In this document: positions 1-9,631 of the stretch, one piece after another
Numbering within the stretch: the stretch's first letter is position 1
Layout: each line of letters starts with the position of its first letter
Source: Nitrososphaerota archaeon
Lineage (GTDB): Archaea; Thermoproteota; Nitrososphaeria; Nitrososphaerales; CADDZS01
Length of the DNA stretch: 64,000 bases
Reading direction: 5' to 3'
Assembly: GCA_021325255.1 (NCBI GenBank)
Contig: JAJPHP010000058.1
Location: 1 to 64,000 of the forward strand
The notes under the pieces: generated by a model
Told to the model about the DNA's origin: nothing
Seen by the model: only the letters and a program-made list of their open reading frames with translations
The model's database searches: none
Translations under genes and position numbers: made by a program

Positions 1-117
1 ACCAGCCAGTTCCAAGTTACTTCCAGCATGCAAGGAACTTGTACTGTAATCTTCTACTCACCGAAACCTGCTTCTTCCAGCAATTATCAGACAAGCGTAA
101 CATTCACCGCAACATAG
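1..117 (+). CDS. C-terminal end of a truncated protein, probably secreted
   Basis: An open frame runs from the window edge to TAG at 115-117 and encodes 38 residues ending in SVTFTAT. The segment is rich in Ser, Thr, Gln and aromatic residues with alternating polar and hydrophobic positions, which fits the last beta-strands of an extracellular sandwich domain. The start lies outside the window, so neither family nor function can be named. The surface-protein genes downstream agree with an exported product, but that is inference. Confidence 0.45.
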   Translation, partial: TSQFQVTSSMQGTCTVIFYSPKPASSSNYQTSVTFTAT

Positions 118-591
118 TTTGAATTTTTGTTGATGCTTAGGCTCTTGAAAAATACGCCCGCAAGAATGCACCAAACTCACTCCCGATGCTCGAGTTCGCC
201 TCAATCTTTGGCGCCTTTCTGGTTAGAATCAACCAAGAAAGGCGACCAGAGTTCCAAGCGAACAGCAGAGCAGGGCCGAAACACCATATCCTGAACCCTA
301 TTATCCTCTTAGAAGACGTGGCAAATTTCAATCAATGTTAGAATGATGAATGATTTAGATGAGATCTTATTGCCTAAGGAAGCAGGTTAATTAGATGCAC
401 GGGTTCACGTGTAGTTCTTTCTCTACACTCTAGGCGAAGAAATTGAACGGAAGCTTCTGTCATGATGAGGTGGGGCTGTCGGCAATTACGGAATTTGCCC
501 CTTTTTCGCCAAGCAAAGCAGAAGTTCTACCCTCAATTTCTCTCGGTTCGGGGCCTTCGCACTTTCCATCCTTTGTCAGAGGTGTGAAATC
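118..591. other. Gene-free stretch upstream of the phosphodiesterase gene
   Basis: I see no convincing gene. The one longer frame, on the minus strand at 137-331, has a composition unlike the neighbouring proteins. A Shine-Dalgarno-like GAGGTG at about 580-585 sits just before the TTG start at 592. The rest presumably holds the promoter of the next gene. Confidence 0.5.
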
Positions 592-2067
592 TTGACACTG
601 TTCTTGTTTGGTCTTGACGGGGCTTCATTGGACAATATAGGCAGGGTCTTGGGCAAAACTGAACTGCCAAACTTCACGCGGATACTGCAGGAAGGGATGG
701 CGACCAAATTGAAATCGGTCTATCCTTATGTTACTGCTCCGGCATGGACCAGCATCTTCTCAGGAGTGAATCCGGGAAAGCATGGAATTTTCGACATGGT
801 CGATTTCAGCAAGAACGGCGTGAGCACACCCAACATGAGAAACTCTGACGCAGCCTTTGCTTGGGATTATCTCTCTTGGGCCGGAAAGAAACTGCTGGTG
901 ATGGGAGTGCCGTTCATCTATCCGGCGCCGAATGTGAACGGAATCTTCGTAACGGGAAGATTCGTACCGGAGCTTTCCTGCTACCCGAACGAAATTAAGG
1001 ACAGGGTCGATCTTTCCGGCTACGAGTACAAACCAACTTCTGCATCGAGGAAACGTAAGCAGATAGGGGAAAATGGCATGGCATACTATGCCGAGGTCGA
1101 ATACTCGAGGCTTCGCAGCAGAATCAATGCATCGTTAAAGTTAGTTGATTCTATGAAATGGGATGCCGTAATCTTGGTTGACGAATTGCCAGATAGACTC
1201 TTTCACTATGCTTTCGACGACACGAGCGTCATGAGTGGAATGTTCGTGATTCTAGACTCTTGGTTGGGAGAACTCATGAAAAGAATGAGACCTGAGGACT
1301 CTCTGCTCGTTGTTTCGGATCACGGCTTCACGAAGACAAGTGGTCGCATCTTTATCAGTGATTGGTTGCGGGCGCGGGGCTATAAGGTATCAACAAGAAA
1401 CTACGAATACTATCATCCTAACAAGGCAAGCCAAAACTCCTCGCGGAAGAAAGCCCTTCGATTGCTGCGGTTCACGAAGGAGACTCTCACCGGCGCTCGA
1501 TCCGGGGGGGATGTTCGCGCCGCCGTCGGTCGACGATTGTCAGTAGCATCGACAACAGGAAAACCGGGTAAGAACACAGAGTCGCAAAATCGCGATACGG
1601 TAATTTTAACCACGCCTGAAAGAGGGGGATGTTGTGTTTGGGCCGATTTTCCAAGTGCCGAGGAGTATGATGGTGTCATTCAAGAAAATCAAACACTGGT
1701 CAACGATCTTCAGTCGTTGAAGGAGTCTGGAGTCGTAAAAAATGTCTTCAACGTTGAAGAAATCTATCACGGAAAATATGTTACCAGAGCACCAGGGAAG
1801 TTCCTAATCGAACCATCTGATGGTTGGGCAATTGACATTATTGCCGAGGGCAAGGGACAGCTTACGGGTCCCACTAAGCGCGATGACAAAGGGACCCATG
1901 CATTGGAGGGATTGCTAGTTCTCTATGGGCGCAAAATATCGTCTTTGAACAGGACAATTACGATATTTGACGTGCTTCCTACCATCCTTGGCTTAATGAA
2001 ACTTCCAGCTCCGAGATACTTGGACGGGAAGTCAATCCTGACCGATTCGATCAGTTCATCTGTCTAA
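592..2067 (+). CDS. Type I phosphodiesterase / nucleotide pyrophosphatase family protein (alkaline phosphatase superfamily)
   Basis: The 491-residue product is probably cytosolic and should hydrolyse phosphodiester or pyrophosphate bonds. The N-terminal LFGLDGAS gives metal-binding Asp9. The PAWTSIFSG stretch (50-58) followed by NPGKHGI carries the nucleophile Thr/Ser (T53 or S54). SDHGF places metal ligands at D243 and H244, and GTHALEG near the C-terminus is the last metal-binding His motif. These features define the archaeal branch often annotated as type I phosphodiesterase, frequently found near glycosyltransferase genes. The TTG start is supported by a GAGGTG ribosome-binding site a few bases upstream. 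The residues between about 300 and 340, rich in basic and polar positions, look like a loop insertion. Family assignment is firm; the substrate is unknown. Confidence 0.82.
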   Translation: MTLFLFGLDGASLDNIGRVLGKTELPNFTRILQEGMATKLKSVYPYVTAPAWTSIFSGVNPGKHGIFDMVDFSKNGVSTPNMRNSDAAFAWDYLSWAGKKLLVMGVPFIYPAPNVNGIFVTGRFVPELSCYPNEIKDRVDLSGYEYKPTSASRKRKQIGENGMAYYAEVEYSRLRSRINASLKLVDSMKWDAVILVDELPDRLFHYAFDDTSVMSGMFVILDSWLGELMKRMRPEDSLLVVSDHGFTKTSGRIFISDWLRARGYKVSTRNYEYYHPNKASQNSSRKKALRLLRFTKETLTGARSGGDVRAAVGRRLSVASTTGKPGKNTESQNRDTVILTTPERGGCCVWADFPSAEEYDGVIQENQTLVNDLQSLKESGVVKNVFNVEEIYHGKYVTRAPGKFLIEPSDGWAIDIIAEGKGQLTGPTKRDDKGTHALEGLLVLYGRKISSLNRTITIFDVLPTILGLMKLPAPRYLDGKSILTDSISSSV

Positions 2068-2426
2068 GAAGCAATCAATTTTTTGATTGAAAGGTAAAAT
2101 TAGTCGCGTCTGGCCATCCGTACTTACTATTGAATTCGTGACATCCGGACTTCGGACAATATTTTGCCCGGAAATAGGGGGCACGGACATAGAAGGGCCT
2201 TTGCAGAGAGAACACCTTGCTCCCGATGGTCCTCGGAAACGCAAGCTTGCTTCGCAAGAGAATTTTTCACAGTTCATCTCGCTAGATCCTTGAATCAGGT
2301 TATCGGCTTTCCCGCAAAGCAATCAATATTTGAGGCATAATTCCATATGTCGACGATTACGCCCGCCTCGACTCGATGAATCCACAAAGACCGGAGAGAA
2401 AGAAATCAGGGTTACTGTGATTAGAC
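2068..2426. other. Intergenic stretch, no gene seen
   Basis: After the hairpin at 2072-2089 I find no convincing gene. Small frames on both strands have unbiased composition. A short stem CTTGC-TTC-GCAAG lies at 2246-2258. The 3' part must hold the promoter of the gene at 2427. Confidence 0.4.
2072..2089 (+). terminator. Hairpin after the phosphodiesterase stop codon
   Basis: CAATCAA, a TTTT loop and TTGATTG form a perfect 7-bp stem starting 4 bases after the stop codon. The stem is A/T-rich. Archaeal termination relies mostly on T-runs, so the T-rich loop may be the active part. Confidence 0.4.
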
Positions 2427-2876
2427 TTGAAAGGCAAAATTCTGATAATACTTCTCATAACTCCTTTGCTAGTGACAGCTACTATCGTATACCTCACTTA
2501 CTTACCGACGCAGTCGCACGAAGTGAACATTACGGGAATAAACCATGAGATTTTGTTTTCGAACATCAATCCTCCGAGTCCGTCTGACACTCTTTTCTCT
2601 GCAAATTCCTTGCCGTCCAAATTCGCATTGAAACCTGGCGGCATATTCGAGGATAATATCTCGTTTTTTAGCGTTCCATCTCTGCAAAATTTCGAAGTTA
2701 CAAATATTACTGTCGCAAGTCCTGACTCTTCGGGATTCTCAATAGTCGAGATGAACAGAACACTACCGCTTAGAATTTCCACAAATGAGATCGAAGTGGC
2801 GGTAATGCTTGTTATCAGAGTCCCGGATTCGGACTTCAGCGGCCAAGTCGTGGTTGAGGTGACAATTAGTCCCTGA
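2427..2876 (+). CDS. Small membrane-anchored extracellular protein, unknown function
   Basis: The 149-residue product starts with MKGK and one hydrophobic helix (about residues 4-26), which fits a signal anchor or signal peptide. The remaining 120 residues alternate hydrophobic and polar positions with several N-x-S/T sequons, suggesting one beta-sandwich domain outside the membrane. I do not recognise a family. The start is TTG with no clear ribosome-binding site. It converges on the GH5 gene with 53 bases between the stop codons. A secretion-apparatus pseudopilin is less likely because no prepilin cleavage motif is visible. Confidence 0.55.
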   Translation: MKGKILIILLITPLLVTATIVYLTYLPTQSHEVNITGINHEILFSNINPPSPSDTLFSANSLPSKFALKPGGIFEDNISFFSVPSLQNFEVTNITVASPDSSGFSIVEMNRTLPLRISTNEIEVAVMLVIRVPDSDFSGQVVVEVTISP

Positions 2877-2929
2877 CTTTCCCGCCGAGTTGACTACACC
2901 GTCACAGTCGAAATTTCACAATCGCAAAA

Positions 2930-4222
2930 TCAGACGAAAAATTCGGCAGCACCGAGGGTTTGGCTCTCCCTGGATGCCAACGTTGCGGTAGAACTTTTCG
3001 GTTGGCCGGACGAGGTTAGCATGCTGTAGCTGTCACTGTCAGACTCGGTGAATCTGTAAGCAGTACTTGGGAATCCGTATTGCTTGAGCTGAGACAGGAG
3101 CGTTTCTATGTTGGAGGGAAAGTTTTCACCCATCCACCCCGTTATACCAAGGGACTGACAGTTGTTGAACATGGTTTGCAAGTTCGCCGCGGTCGGATAA
3201 TGAATGTCATAGACAAAGGGACCATAGGAAGAAGGAAGGACAGAACTGACGTTGGGGCTCTGACCTGTTTGAGTCCCCTCAATCGAGATGAGTTTCGAGG
3301 ATCCCAACGCCCGGATCTGCTGGGACATGTACGTATAGTATGATTTGAGGATGCCTGATTGATTCGACGCGGCGGGAAAGCTTTGAGGTTCATTATGAAG
3401 CGAATACGCTATGACGCTAGGATGTTTTTCTAAGACTGGAATTATCCTCTTCCACGTCGCCGTGAAGCCCGCCTCCCACATTGTCATTCCGAAATATGCC
3501 GGGTTTGTCCCTCCTGCTGATTGATAGTCTACGTTGTTCCACCAGTTATTGTAGAAATTGGCGCTAGATGTGACTCCATTTATGGTCCTAAGCTCCAGCG
3601 GTTGCTGAGCAGCGTCGCCGAAGGCACTTTGGATGATGAGCGACACACCTGAGGCGTCAGCTTGCGAGGCCAGATAGTCAACGTTCTGGAGGTAGGCACT
3701 GGGGTTCTGATCTATGAGCCCCCAGCAGCCGACGTCGTCGAATCTAGCCAGGTTGAATCCATTGTTTCGCATCAGGGGAAAGCCGACCGAGGGGTCGGGA
3801 CCGTTGGGACCGTCGGGAGAGAAAACGATTGTCTGCCAGACGTAGCAGACGCCTCTGAGGTTGGACCAAGGCACGTTGTTTACTCCGGGCGCGCTCGTTG
3901 ATCCACTGCTCGTGTTTTGTGTTACCGTGTCCGAAGAAGCTTGAGTGCTCGATGTAGCCGAAGTGGTCGATGACGTGGTAGCGGGGGACGTAGATTTAGT
4001 AGTGGATTTGGAAGTGGTTGGGGGCTTTGAAGAAGAGGTTGATGCGCCTGGGGTGGAGGTGATCTGGGACGTCGTAGAAGACGCCGACATCGCATTCTTC
4101 AGACTTCGCATTACTTCGGAAACGCCGAATATAGAGACGCCGACAGCGGCACCTCCAACAAGTATGAACTTGATGACCTTTCTTCGATCCAAGACTTTTT
4201 TATTTTCGCTCATCGAAGGCAC
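2930..4222 (-). CDS. Secreted glycoside hydrolase family 5 (cellulase-like)
   Basis: A 430-residue exported enzyme predicted to cut beta-glycosidic bonds. The N-terminus has DRRKVIKF followed by a hydrophobic helix (about 14-37), a twin-arginine-like signal or anchor. A Ser/Thr-rich linker follows (about 45-112), then a GH5 TIM barrel from about 120 to the end. SLHNEP places the acid/base Glu at E278, and GWMGENFP places the nucleophile at E366; the intervening YDIHYP is also typical. The Tat-type signal suggests the enzyme folds before export, in contrast to the other surface proteins nearby. It follows the 1269-residue protein on the same strand with about 58 bases between them, so co-transcription is plausible. 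Exact substrate (cellulose, mannan or other) cannot be told. Confidence 0.85.
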   Translation of the reverse strand: MPSMSENKKVLDRRKVIKFILVGGAAVGVSIFGVSEVMRSLKNAMSASSTTSQITSTPGASTSSSKPPTTSKSTTKSTSPATTSSTTSATSSTQASSDTVTQNTSSGSTSAPGVNNVPWSNLRGVCYVWQTIVFSPDGPNGPDPSVGFPLMRNNGFNLARFDDVGCWGLIDQNPSAYLQNVDYLASQADASGVSLIIQSAFGDAAQQPLELRTINGVTSSANFYNNWWNNVDYQSAGGTNPAYFGMTMWEAGFTATWKRIIPVLEKHPSVIAYSLHNEPQSFPAASNQSGILKSYYTYMSQQIRALGSSKLISIEGTQTGQSPNVSSVLPSSYGPFVYDIHYPTAANLQTMFNNCQSLGITGWMGENFPSNIETLLSQLKQYGFPSTAYRFTESDSDSYSMLTSSGQPKSSTATLASRESQTLGAAEFFV

Positions 4223-4280
4223 CAGTGCGCTCTAAATGAATGAGATTTGGGGCTAAATCTAATCAAACCAGTTTGTCGTT

Positions 4281-7200
4281 TTACTTTCGCCGTGTCAACT
4301 TTAGATAGACAATTACGAGACCATTAGCAAAGACTGCGACTATGACCAGCAATGATCTTAGTCCAAAGGTCGTCGAGAGAAAGGGAGGAGCCGATGCTGG
4401 CTGTGATGGCGGTAGGTTTGTGATAACGCGGACCATGTCATTTCCACTCGATTGATACTTTATCACTATCGACTGACTCTGGCTATCGAAGTACCATCCT
4501 TGGGTGAGATTCGATAGATGCGAGATCGAAGTCACGCGGCTTAGACTAATATTGTCGTTCAACAATACTGATTCCGCGGGTCCACTCGAAGGCAATACAA
4601 GAACTCCAGATTGGTTGGGGACTGCTGAAACTGCGTACAGAGCCTGGTTTGGATAAATCAACTGGCGAACGAGGATCAAGTTCGAGTAGGAAATGCTTAG
4701 CTGAGCCCCACCGCCAGAGATGTAAAGAGGCTCCCAGCTGAGAGGAGGAACAGTGATGTGCAAGCTGATAATCGAAGAATTCCCATTTGCTGTCATCATA
4801 TTCGATAGTGAGATAACATGCCAGGGCATCTTCAGACCAAACCCCGTGAAATTAAACCGCATATCATTCGTGAGCGTTTGGGCAGAAGGATTCGAGAGCC
4901 AAACCAAAAATGGGCCGCTATTGTTGCCATAAACGCCGTAGACCAGAGGTGAGGGCGAAGTCAGTGCGGTGTCATTAACGCCCAGCAGGGTAACAGTAGA
5001 GTTCACTGGGATCGGGTTGCCAAAGTAGGGAATCAAGTTGAGCATCTGTCCCATTTCGGAAAAGTTTGGAGTCCGGCAGTTGTGTAACAGCTCCAAGTTA
5101 GAGGAAGGATAGTACTGTAGATTGGACATTGGCATAACCGCAAGCATGTATTCGGCGAGCTGAGTACAGTTGGAGATTTGGGTCGTTTGCGGCAGAAGTT
5201 CGATGCGACTCTGACCGGAATTGTTCAGAACGTTTGGCACAGCCGTTGTCGAAAAAGTAAAGCTTCGATTCGCGCGGAGACTAAACCAATCGGCAATCTC
5301 TCCGAGCGCGTTCAGCTCGGAATACTGGAGATAAGCATTCCATCCTTGGAGTTGGCCAGATGCCGTAGAGTACGAATGAAATGTTTGCAAGGTATTGTAC
5401 GCTTCGCTGGTACTGAGGTCCGGAAGAGGTGAGAGAGGGGAAATCAGTTCATAAGTTATCATATCAGTTGTACCGTTTCCACCACTCGAACCAGTCCACG
5501 AAAAACCGCCGTCGTTGGACTCCAGTGCCGTTCCACCGGGACCATGTGTTATCGAGTATTCGGCTTGGAGGATGCTGTAAGTACCGCCATCCCCCTGGAT
5601 AACAATCCAGTATTTTTCTCCACTGTTGAGTCGAGCAACAGATGAAAACTGGACGTATTCAGAGGACTGTAGGGTTAGGTTATTCCCGTACAGGACGCCT
5701 GAAGCAATCTCAACTCCCGAGGGTTTATTATTCCCATCATCGGGATTTATTGATACAATTATATGATCGCCTGCCAAACTTCTCGATTGTCTTTGCAGTG
5801 GCCCTAGGTAAACACCCTGTACTTGGATGCTGGCAGAAGGAATCACCGGCTGAGCAAACTCGGAAGCTCCACCAATGAGGAACGTTGATAGACCTACTAT
5901 GTTGGTGTTGCCTATGGTCTCTTGCGAGAGTGTGAGGTGGAAACTCAAATCACTTGGGCCCTCCGCCGGATTGCGCCACGTTTTTCCGTTATCATTAGAC
6001 TGAAGCAGGAAAGTCTGATACGGATTGGCGAAACTTCCGAAACTGAAATTCGTGCCATTCGCAGAGAGGACAATCCAGTATGGAGTTCCGGCAGAAAGAG
6101 GCTGATTGAATCCCGAAACGTTGAGCCATCCGTTCTGCGGTACCGCTAATCCTGGGATCCTCAGAGATCGCAAAACAACACCTGAGGGGACGGTTCCATT
6201 TGAAGTTTGCAAGGATACACTGAGCCCTAACTGAGACGAGTTGTAGTTCGACAACGGGGTATTCGGATTGCTCATCAGCAGGGAAAGTGAGGAAAGACTT
6301 TCGTTGTACTTAGGTACGAAGCTCATTGCAATCGAAGATGATACATTAGCTCCGCCTAGAGAGATTGTCGAAGACCCTTGATAATCAAAATGAGATGGTC
6401 CAGAACTTGTCATCATAGCGAGTTGGAAAAGCCAGTACAAGCTCTGATTTTGAAAGCCTCCCTGAGGCGGGTTTACCAGTAATCCCCTGATGCTGTTCTG
6501 CCAGCTGTGGTCGTTCCGCTGTTGGACCAACGATAGTAGGTATGTGTGGCCTGCGACTGCATGGACAGTGCCGTTTAGCTGTATCGGTACCCAATTTTCG
6601 AGCCCGTGCAAACCAATCTGGCTGAGGTTTGCGGTCGCTACCAACCTGTTCGTTGAGACATCGGTGACAGAGAGCGTCGCATTTGTTTCGTTATTGTATC
6701 GACTTTGAAGAAAGAGAAGTATCGTGTTGAAGGAAAATGACGAAGGCGCAACGAAGGATTCGGTCGGCGGTGGGGTCGATGTAGTGAAGAAAGGATAAAC
6801 GGAGATGTCGCTCCCATTCGCATCTTTGACCCAGAGAGTACTAGCACCACGGCCAATCCACACTCCTCCGGGCCACGAAGCACTCTCGGCAGGCGTGGAA
6901 GATCCAAAGTAGTTTCTGATGTAAACGTTGTAGTAGTCCTTACTTGATGTTAAGTTACACGAGAAAACCATCCAGTAATAGCCGCTTGAAAAAGTTCCAT
7001 TGTAACTAATGGGAGGCTGCCAGACTGAACTGGAGGAAACAGAATTCGAACTCACGTTGACTTGCGCGATAGGAGCTGGCCCCGGAGTCCCATTCACGTC
7101 AGCAAATACTGCAGTCCAGAGTTGTCCGGGATTTCCTACCCTGCTGCCGTACCAGGCGATATGGAGCCCGCTAACAGGTGAAGGAAGATAAAATAGCATC

Positions 7201-8090
7201 GCCAATCTAGTCTGGCGTGTTGCATTTCCAAAGAGGGATACCGGAGTCGAAATGGCCAAAACGCCGGAAGAAAGAGTTGTGGCGTTAGAAATATTTCGAA
7301 ACGACGCCCAAATAGAATCAAGTGCTCCATTCTGGTCGTACCCTGTCTGGTTGACATCTCTATTGAAGAAGGGTGAATTGGCGAACGACTCGATCGAGTA
7401 ATTGGAATACCCAATAACTGGCATCGTCGAAGACGTTACATTTCCGCTATAGTAAGGATCATTTGTAGATGATGCGCCAGTGCTCAATCCAGTCCAGGAA
7501 GGGTGAGTGCCGTAATAATCATAAATTTGTGCCAAGTCCGATTCTACTGCACGAACCACATCGGGATTATCCAGAGAAATATAATCTGCAGCTGTCCCGT
7601 TTGAGTAGAAAGTCCGGGTAGTAGGATCACTCTGAAGTAGACTATTGACCCAGGGAGAGCCAATTCCAGTCTTTGTAAATTGCCCTACATACAATTGATT
7701 CGTTATCCCCAATGCATCGCATGCGGTAAGCCAGTCCGATACCCATTGTTCGAATGGCACGCTTCCTGCTGTGTAATTTTGCCAGCCAATATCCAACAGG
7801 ACCTGCCTCACTCCGTATTGAATGAAGTACTGTTGGATTACCTCCTCGAATGCGGGCACACTTTCCTGGCCTCCTGTAAGAGACAGAAGGAGAGAAAGAG
7901 TAATCGTATCACTGGGGGCATTCATCGAAAGACCCCTGTCAACGTAATTGGCAGAGTTGCCAATTTGAGCGGTGAAGGCCGATGAAAATGAACTGGGCAG
8001 TTCAATGCCAGCGGAAAAGGTGATCAAGCAAACGAGCATTGAGCAGGCGAAGACGCGGCAAATCCTCGTTCTGTCTAATCTGGCAACCAA
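4281..8090 (-). CDS. Large secreted modular protein with barrel-like ends, beta-sandwich repeats and C-terminal anchor
   Basis: The 1269-residue product begins with a signal peptide (about 1-38) and ends with a transmembrane helix (about 1240-1263) and a basic LTRRK tail, so it should be displayed outside the cell. Residues about 60-270 resemble a glycosidase-type TIM barrel (QVLLDIGW, NQLYVGQF, YSIESFAN). Three or four roughly 150-residue beta-rich modules follow between about 280 and 900, two with the pattern YWIV...SNDGG.SW or SNDNGKTW, like choice-of-anchor domains. Residues about 910-1150 (GWNAYLQYSELNALGEIADW) again look enzyme-like. I cannot place catalytic acids with confidence. The TTG start fits a GAGGG motif just upstream; an internal ATG near residue 18 is possible. 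It precedes the GH5 gene on the same strand. Confidence 0.6.
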   Translation of the reverse strand: MVARLDRTRICRVFACSMLVCLITFSAGIELPSSFSSAFTAQIGNSANYVDRGLSMNAPSDTITLSLLLSLTGGQESVPAFEEVIQQYFIQYGVRQVLLDIGWQNYTAGSVPFEQWVSDWLTACDALGITNQLYVGQFTKTGIGSPWVNSLLQSDPTTRTFYSNGTAADYISLDNPDVVRAVESDLAQIYDYYGTHPSWTGLSTGASSTNDPYYSGNVTSSTMPVIGYSNYSIESFANSPFFNRDVNQTGYDQNGALDSIWASFRNISNATTLSSGVLAISTPVSLFGNATRQTRLAMLFYLPSPVSGLHIAWYGSRVGNPGQLWTAVFADVNGTPGPAPIAQVNVSSNSVSSSSVWQPPISYNGTFSSGYYWMVFSCNLTSSKDYYNVYIRNYFGSSTPAESASWPGGVWIGRGASTLWVKDANGSDISVYPFFTTSTPPPTESFVAPSSFSFNTILLFLQSRYNNETNATLSVTDVSTNRLVATANLSQIGLHGLENWVPIQLNGTVHAVAGHTYLLSLVQQRNDHSWQNSIRGLLVNPPQGGFQNQSLYWLFQLAMMTSSGPSHFDYQGSSTISLGGANVSSSIAMSFVPKYNESLSSLSLLMSNPNTPLSNYNSSQLGLSVSLQTSNGTVPSGVVLRSLRIPGLAVPQNGWLNVSGFNQPLSAGTPYWIVLSANGTNFSFGSFANPYQTFLLQSNDNGKTWRNPAEGPSDLSFHLTLSQETIGNTNIVGLSTFLIGGASEFAQPVIPSASIQVQGVYLGPLQRQSRSLAGDHIIVSINPDDGNNKPSGVEIASGVLYGNNLTLQSSEYVQFSSVARLNSGEKYWIVIQGDGGTYSILQAEYSITHGPGGTALESNDGGFSWTGSSGGNGTTDMITYELISPLSPLPDLSTSEAYNTLQTFHSYSTASGQLQGWNAYLQYSELNALGEIADWFSLRANRSFTFSTTAVPNVLNNSGQSRIELLPQTTQISNCTQLAEYMLAVMPMSNLQYYPSSNLELLHNCRTPNFSEMGQMLNLIPYFGNPIPVNSTVTLLGVNDTALTSPSPLVYGVYGNNSGPFLVWLSNPSAQTLTNDMRFNFTGFGLKMPWHVISLSNMMTANGNSSIISLHITVPPLSWEPLYISGGGAQLSISYSNLILVRQLIYPNQALYAVSAVPNQSGVLVLPSSGPAESVLLNDNISLSRVTSISHLSNLTQGWYFDSQSQSIVIKYQSSGNDMVRVITNLPPSQPASAPPFLSTTFGLRSLLVIVAVFANGLVIVYLKLTRRK

Positions 8091-8410
8091 TTTCCCTCAT
8101 CGTCAATTATTCGCTAAGCTTCGGGCAGTGAAAAAGTAGTGAGGCGTGAGCGCAGGGAACAATCTCCTAATTACGCAGATATGAGCATTTTCGTCTTGGA
8201 ACACTACAGGCCAAAAGTGCTAGGACGCATTTCTTACGTCAGGCGGCAGTAGCCGAAAATATGTACTATCTCAGACATTGCTTCTCTTGTTCGAGATTTG
8301 CTCAGGCATTGGTAATCATTCCATGCGAGACCTGCGGAGCTTGCCAAGTGCTTTCTGTAGTACAAGCACAGAATCAAGCTGTTGAATTACTTACTCAAAC
8401 GAGCAACTCT
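8091..8410. other. Intergenic stretch between the large surface protein and the TrmB gene
   Basis: I see no supported gene. A plus-strand frame at 8261-8488 is Cys-rich but overlaps the end of the TrmB-family gene and has no recognisable fold. The promoter of the large surface-protein gene should lie at about 8100-8160 on the minus strand. Confidence 0.4.
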
Positions 8411-9292
8411 TCAGTCGCGTTTTATCGCGCCGATGACATCTTCGATTACCGGGCTCGTATCCCAGCCGACAAAGAAGAGTGTTCCTAATATTTCGCCAAT
8501 CGATCTACTTTCTATCAAGACCGCAGTCTCTTCTCTTTTTGACAATGCTGGGAGGAGTTCTCTTGGAGAGACAAGTACCATCATCGCACGGCGCCTGTCA
8601 ATGATGCACAATCCCGCGGAGCTAGAAACGGTAAGATGCCTAATTTGCTCTCGAAATGTCAGAAATTGTTCCGCGTTAGACTTTGTAACCGGAGTGTAGA
8701 CATTCACCTTGACTCCAGCCTTTATTTTTGCTGAAATTACATCTAGCACACGTGACAGGAGAAATTGTGCAGTATCTCGTTCGGTCGCAGCAATCAGGAT
8801 TTCGTGTTCAGCAGAAGACAGCAGCCTGAACCACCTTTCGTTTATCATCTTTCTACCGCTAAGAATCTGAAGCTTGTCAGTGGCCCCGTCTCTTCCTTCG
8901 TTTTCACTTTCCAATAGCTGTGAGAGTCGCTTTGAAACTTCCTCGAGTTCGGTGAGGGCTTCGGTTGATTTGCGAACATTTTCTCTTTGTTTCAAATTCA
9001 GCATATCGAGAACTGAATCCAGAGAAGTCGCTTTGAACAGCATCGGTCGACTTAGGGTAGCTTCTACCATTTCCTTCTCCTGCAGAACCTTCAGAATATT
9101 GTAGGCATCGAGCCTGTACATCTTCAGCTCCCTTGCAATCTCCCCCGCTTTCATTGCGCCCTTTACCAAGAGAGTAAGGTAAACGCTAGCCTCCCTCTCA
9201 GTAAGTCCCAGAGTTTTCATTGCCTCGATAATCCTGTGATACTCGCCAAGGAAAGGTGAGTGCGAGTAATGTCTTGAGGATTGCTTTTGCAT
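8411..9292 (-). CDS. TrmB-family transcriptional regulator
   Basis: The 293-residue cytosolic product has an N-terminal TrmB winged helix (about 20-95; LGLTEREASVYLTLL, AGEIARELKM, YNILKVLQEKEMV), a coiled-coil spacer (about 100-135; ALTELEEVSKRLSQLLE) and a C-terminal effector domain (about 140-290) of the PLD-like type seen in TrmB proteins (LLSSAEHEILIAATERD). Known TrmB and TrmBL proteins sense sugars and control sugar uptake and metabolism. Here it stands between the glycosidase genes and the glycosyltransferase/exporter genes, making it a candidate regulator of both. The ATG at 9292 lies about 31 bases downstream of a TTTAAA box, so the mRNA is probably leaderless or nearly so. Confidence 0.85.
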   Translation of the reverse strand: MQKQSSRHYSHSPFLGEYHRIIEAMKTLGLTEREASVYLTLLVKGAMKAGEIARELKMYRLDAYNILKVLQEKEMVEATLSRPMLFKATSLDSVLDMLNLKQRENVRKSTEALTELEEVSKRLSQLLESENEGRDGATDKLQILSGRKMINERWFRLLSSAEHEILIAATERDTAQFLLSRVLDVISAKIKAGVKVNVYTPVTKSNAEQFLTFREQIRHLTVSSSAGLCIIDRRRAMMVLVSPRELLPALSKREETAVLIESRSIGEILGTLFFVGWDTSPVIEDVIGAIKRD

Positions 9293-9322
9293 TTACAAAG
9301 TCAGCCGATCTATCACATTTGC

Positions 9323-9328
9323 TTTAAA
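9323..9328 (-). promoter_or_regulatory. TATA box of the TrmB-family gene
   Basis: On the minus strand GGTTTAAAGC precedes the ATG at 9292 by about 30 bases, the usual distance for an archaeal TATA box with a leaderless start. Repeated GTACT words lie immediately upstream. Confidence 0.55.
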
Positions 9329-9346
9329 CCTTTGCGGGCTTTCTGC

Positions 9347-9490
9347 GATGTACTGATTGAAAACACCCGATGTACTAACTTTTTGGGTGAAAGTAACTAG
9401 CACCAAAACTCGTCGCGTCTTGAATTTGATATCATCAGATCAGTACTTCGCCCTATTTGATTGCCGATATTATTGAGTTAGTACTAGATT
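9347..9490. promoter_or_regulatory. Clustered GTACT repeats, candidate operators
   Basis: GATGTACTGATT (9347-9358) and GATGTACTAACT (9369-9380) are near-identical direct repeats 22 bases apart, just upstream of the TATA box of the TrmB-family gene. Further copies are CAGTACT near 9441-9447 and GTTAGTACTAGA near 9477-9488; the last is an inverted match to GTACTAAC. The arrangement fits an autoregulatory or activator-binding region, but no binding protein is known. Confidence 0.4.
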
Positions 9491-9631
9491 GGGAAAAAGG
9501 GCAAAAAGTGAAGTTGCGCGGCCGCGCATAACGAAGAATGACTACCCAGCAAACACAGTGTTTTGCCAACATTGAAGATACGAATAACGTAGTAAGGAAC
9601 AGAAAGTCATTTTACTTTCAATGACCTAACA

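Noticed and set aside
8261..8488. 75-residue Cys-rich frame on the plus strand
   Set aside because: It overlaps the 3' end of the TrmB-family gene, has irregular Cys spacing and no start signal.
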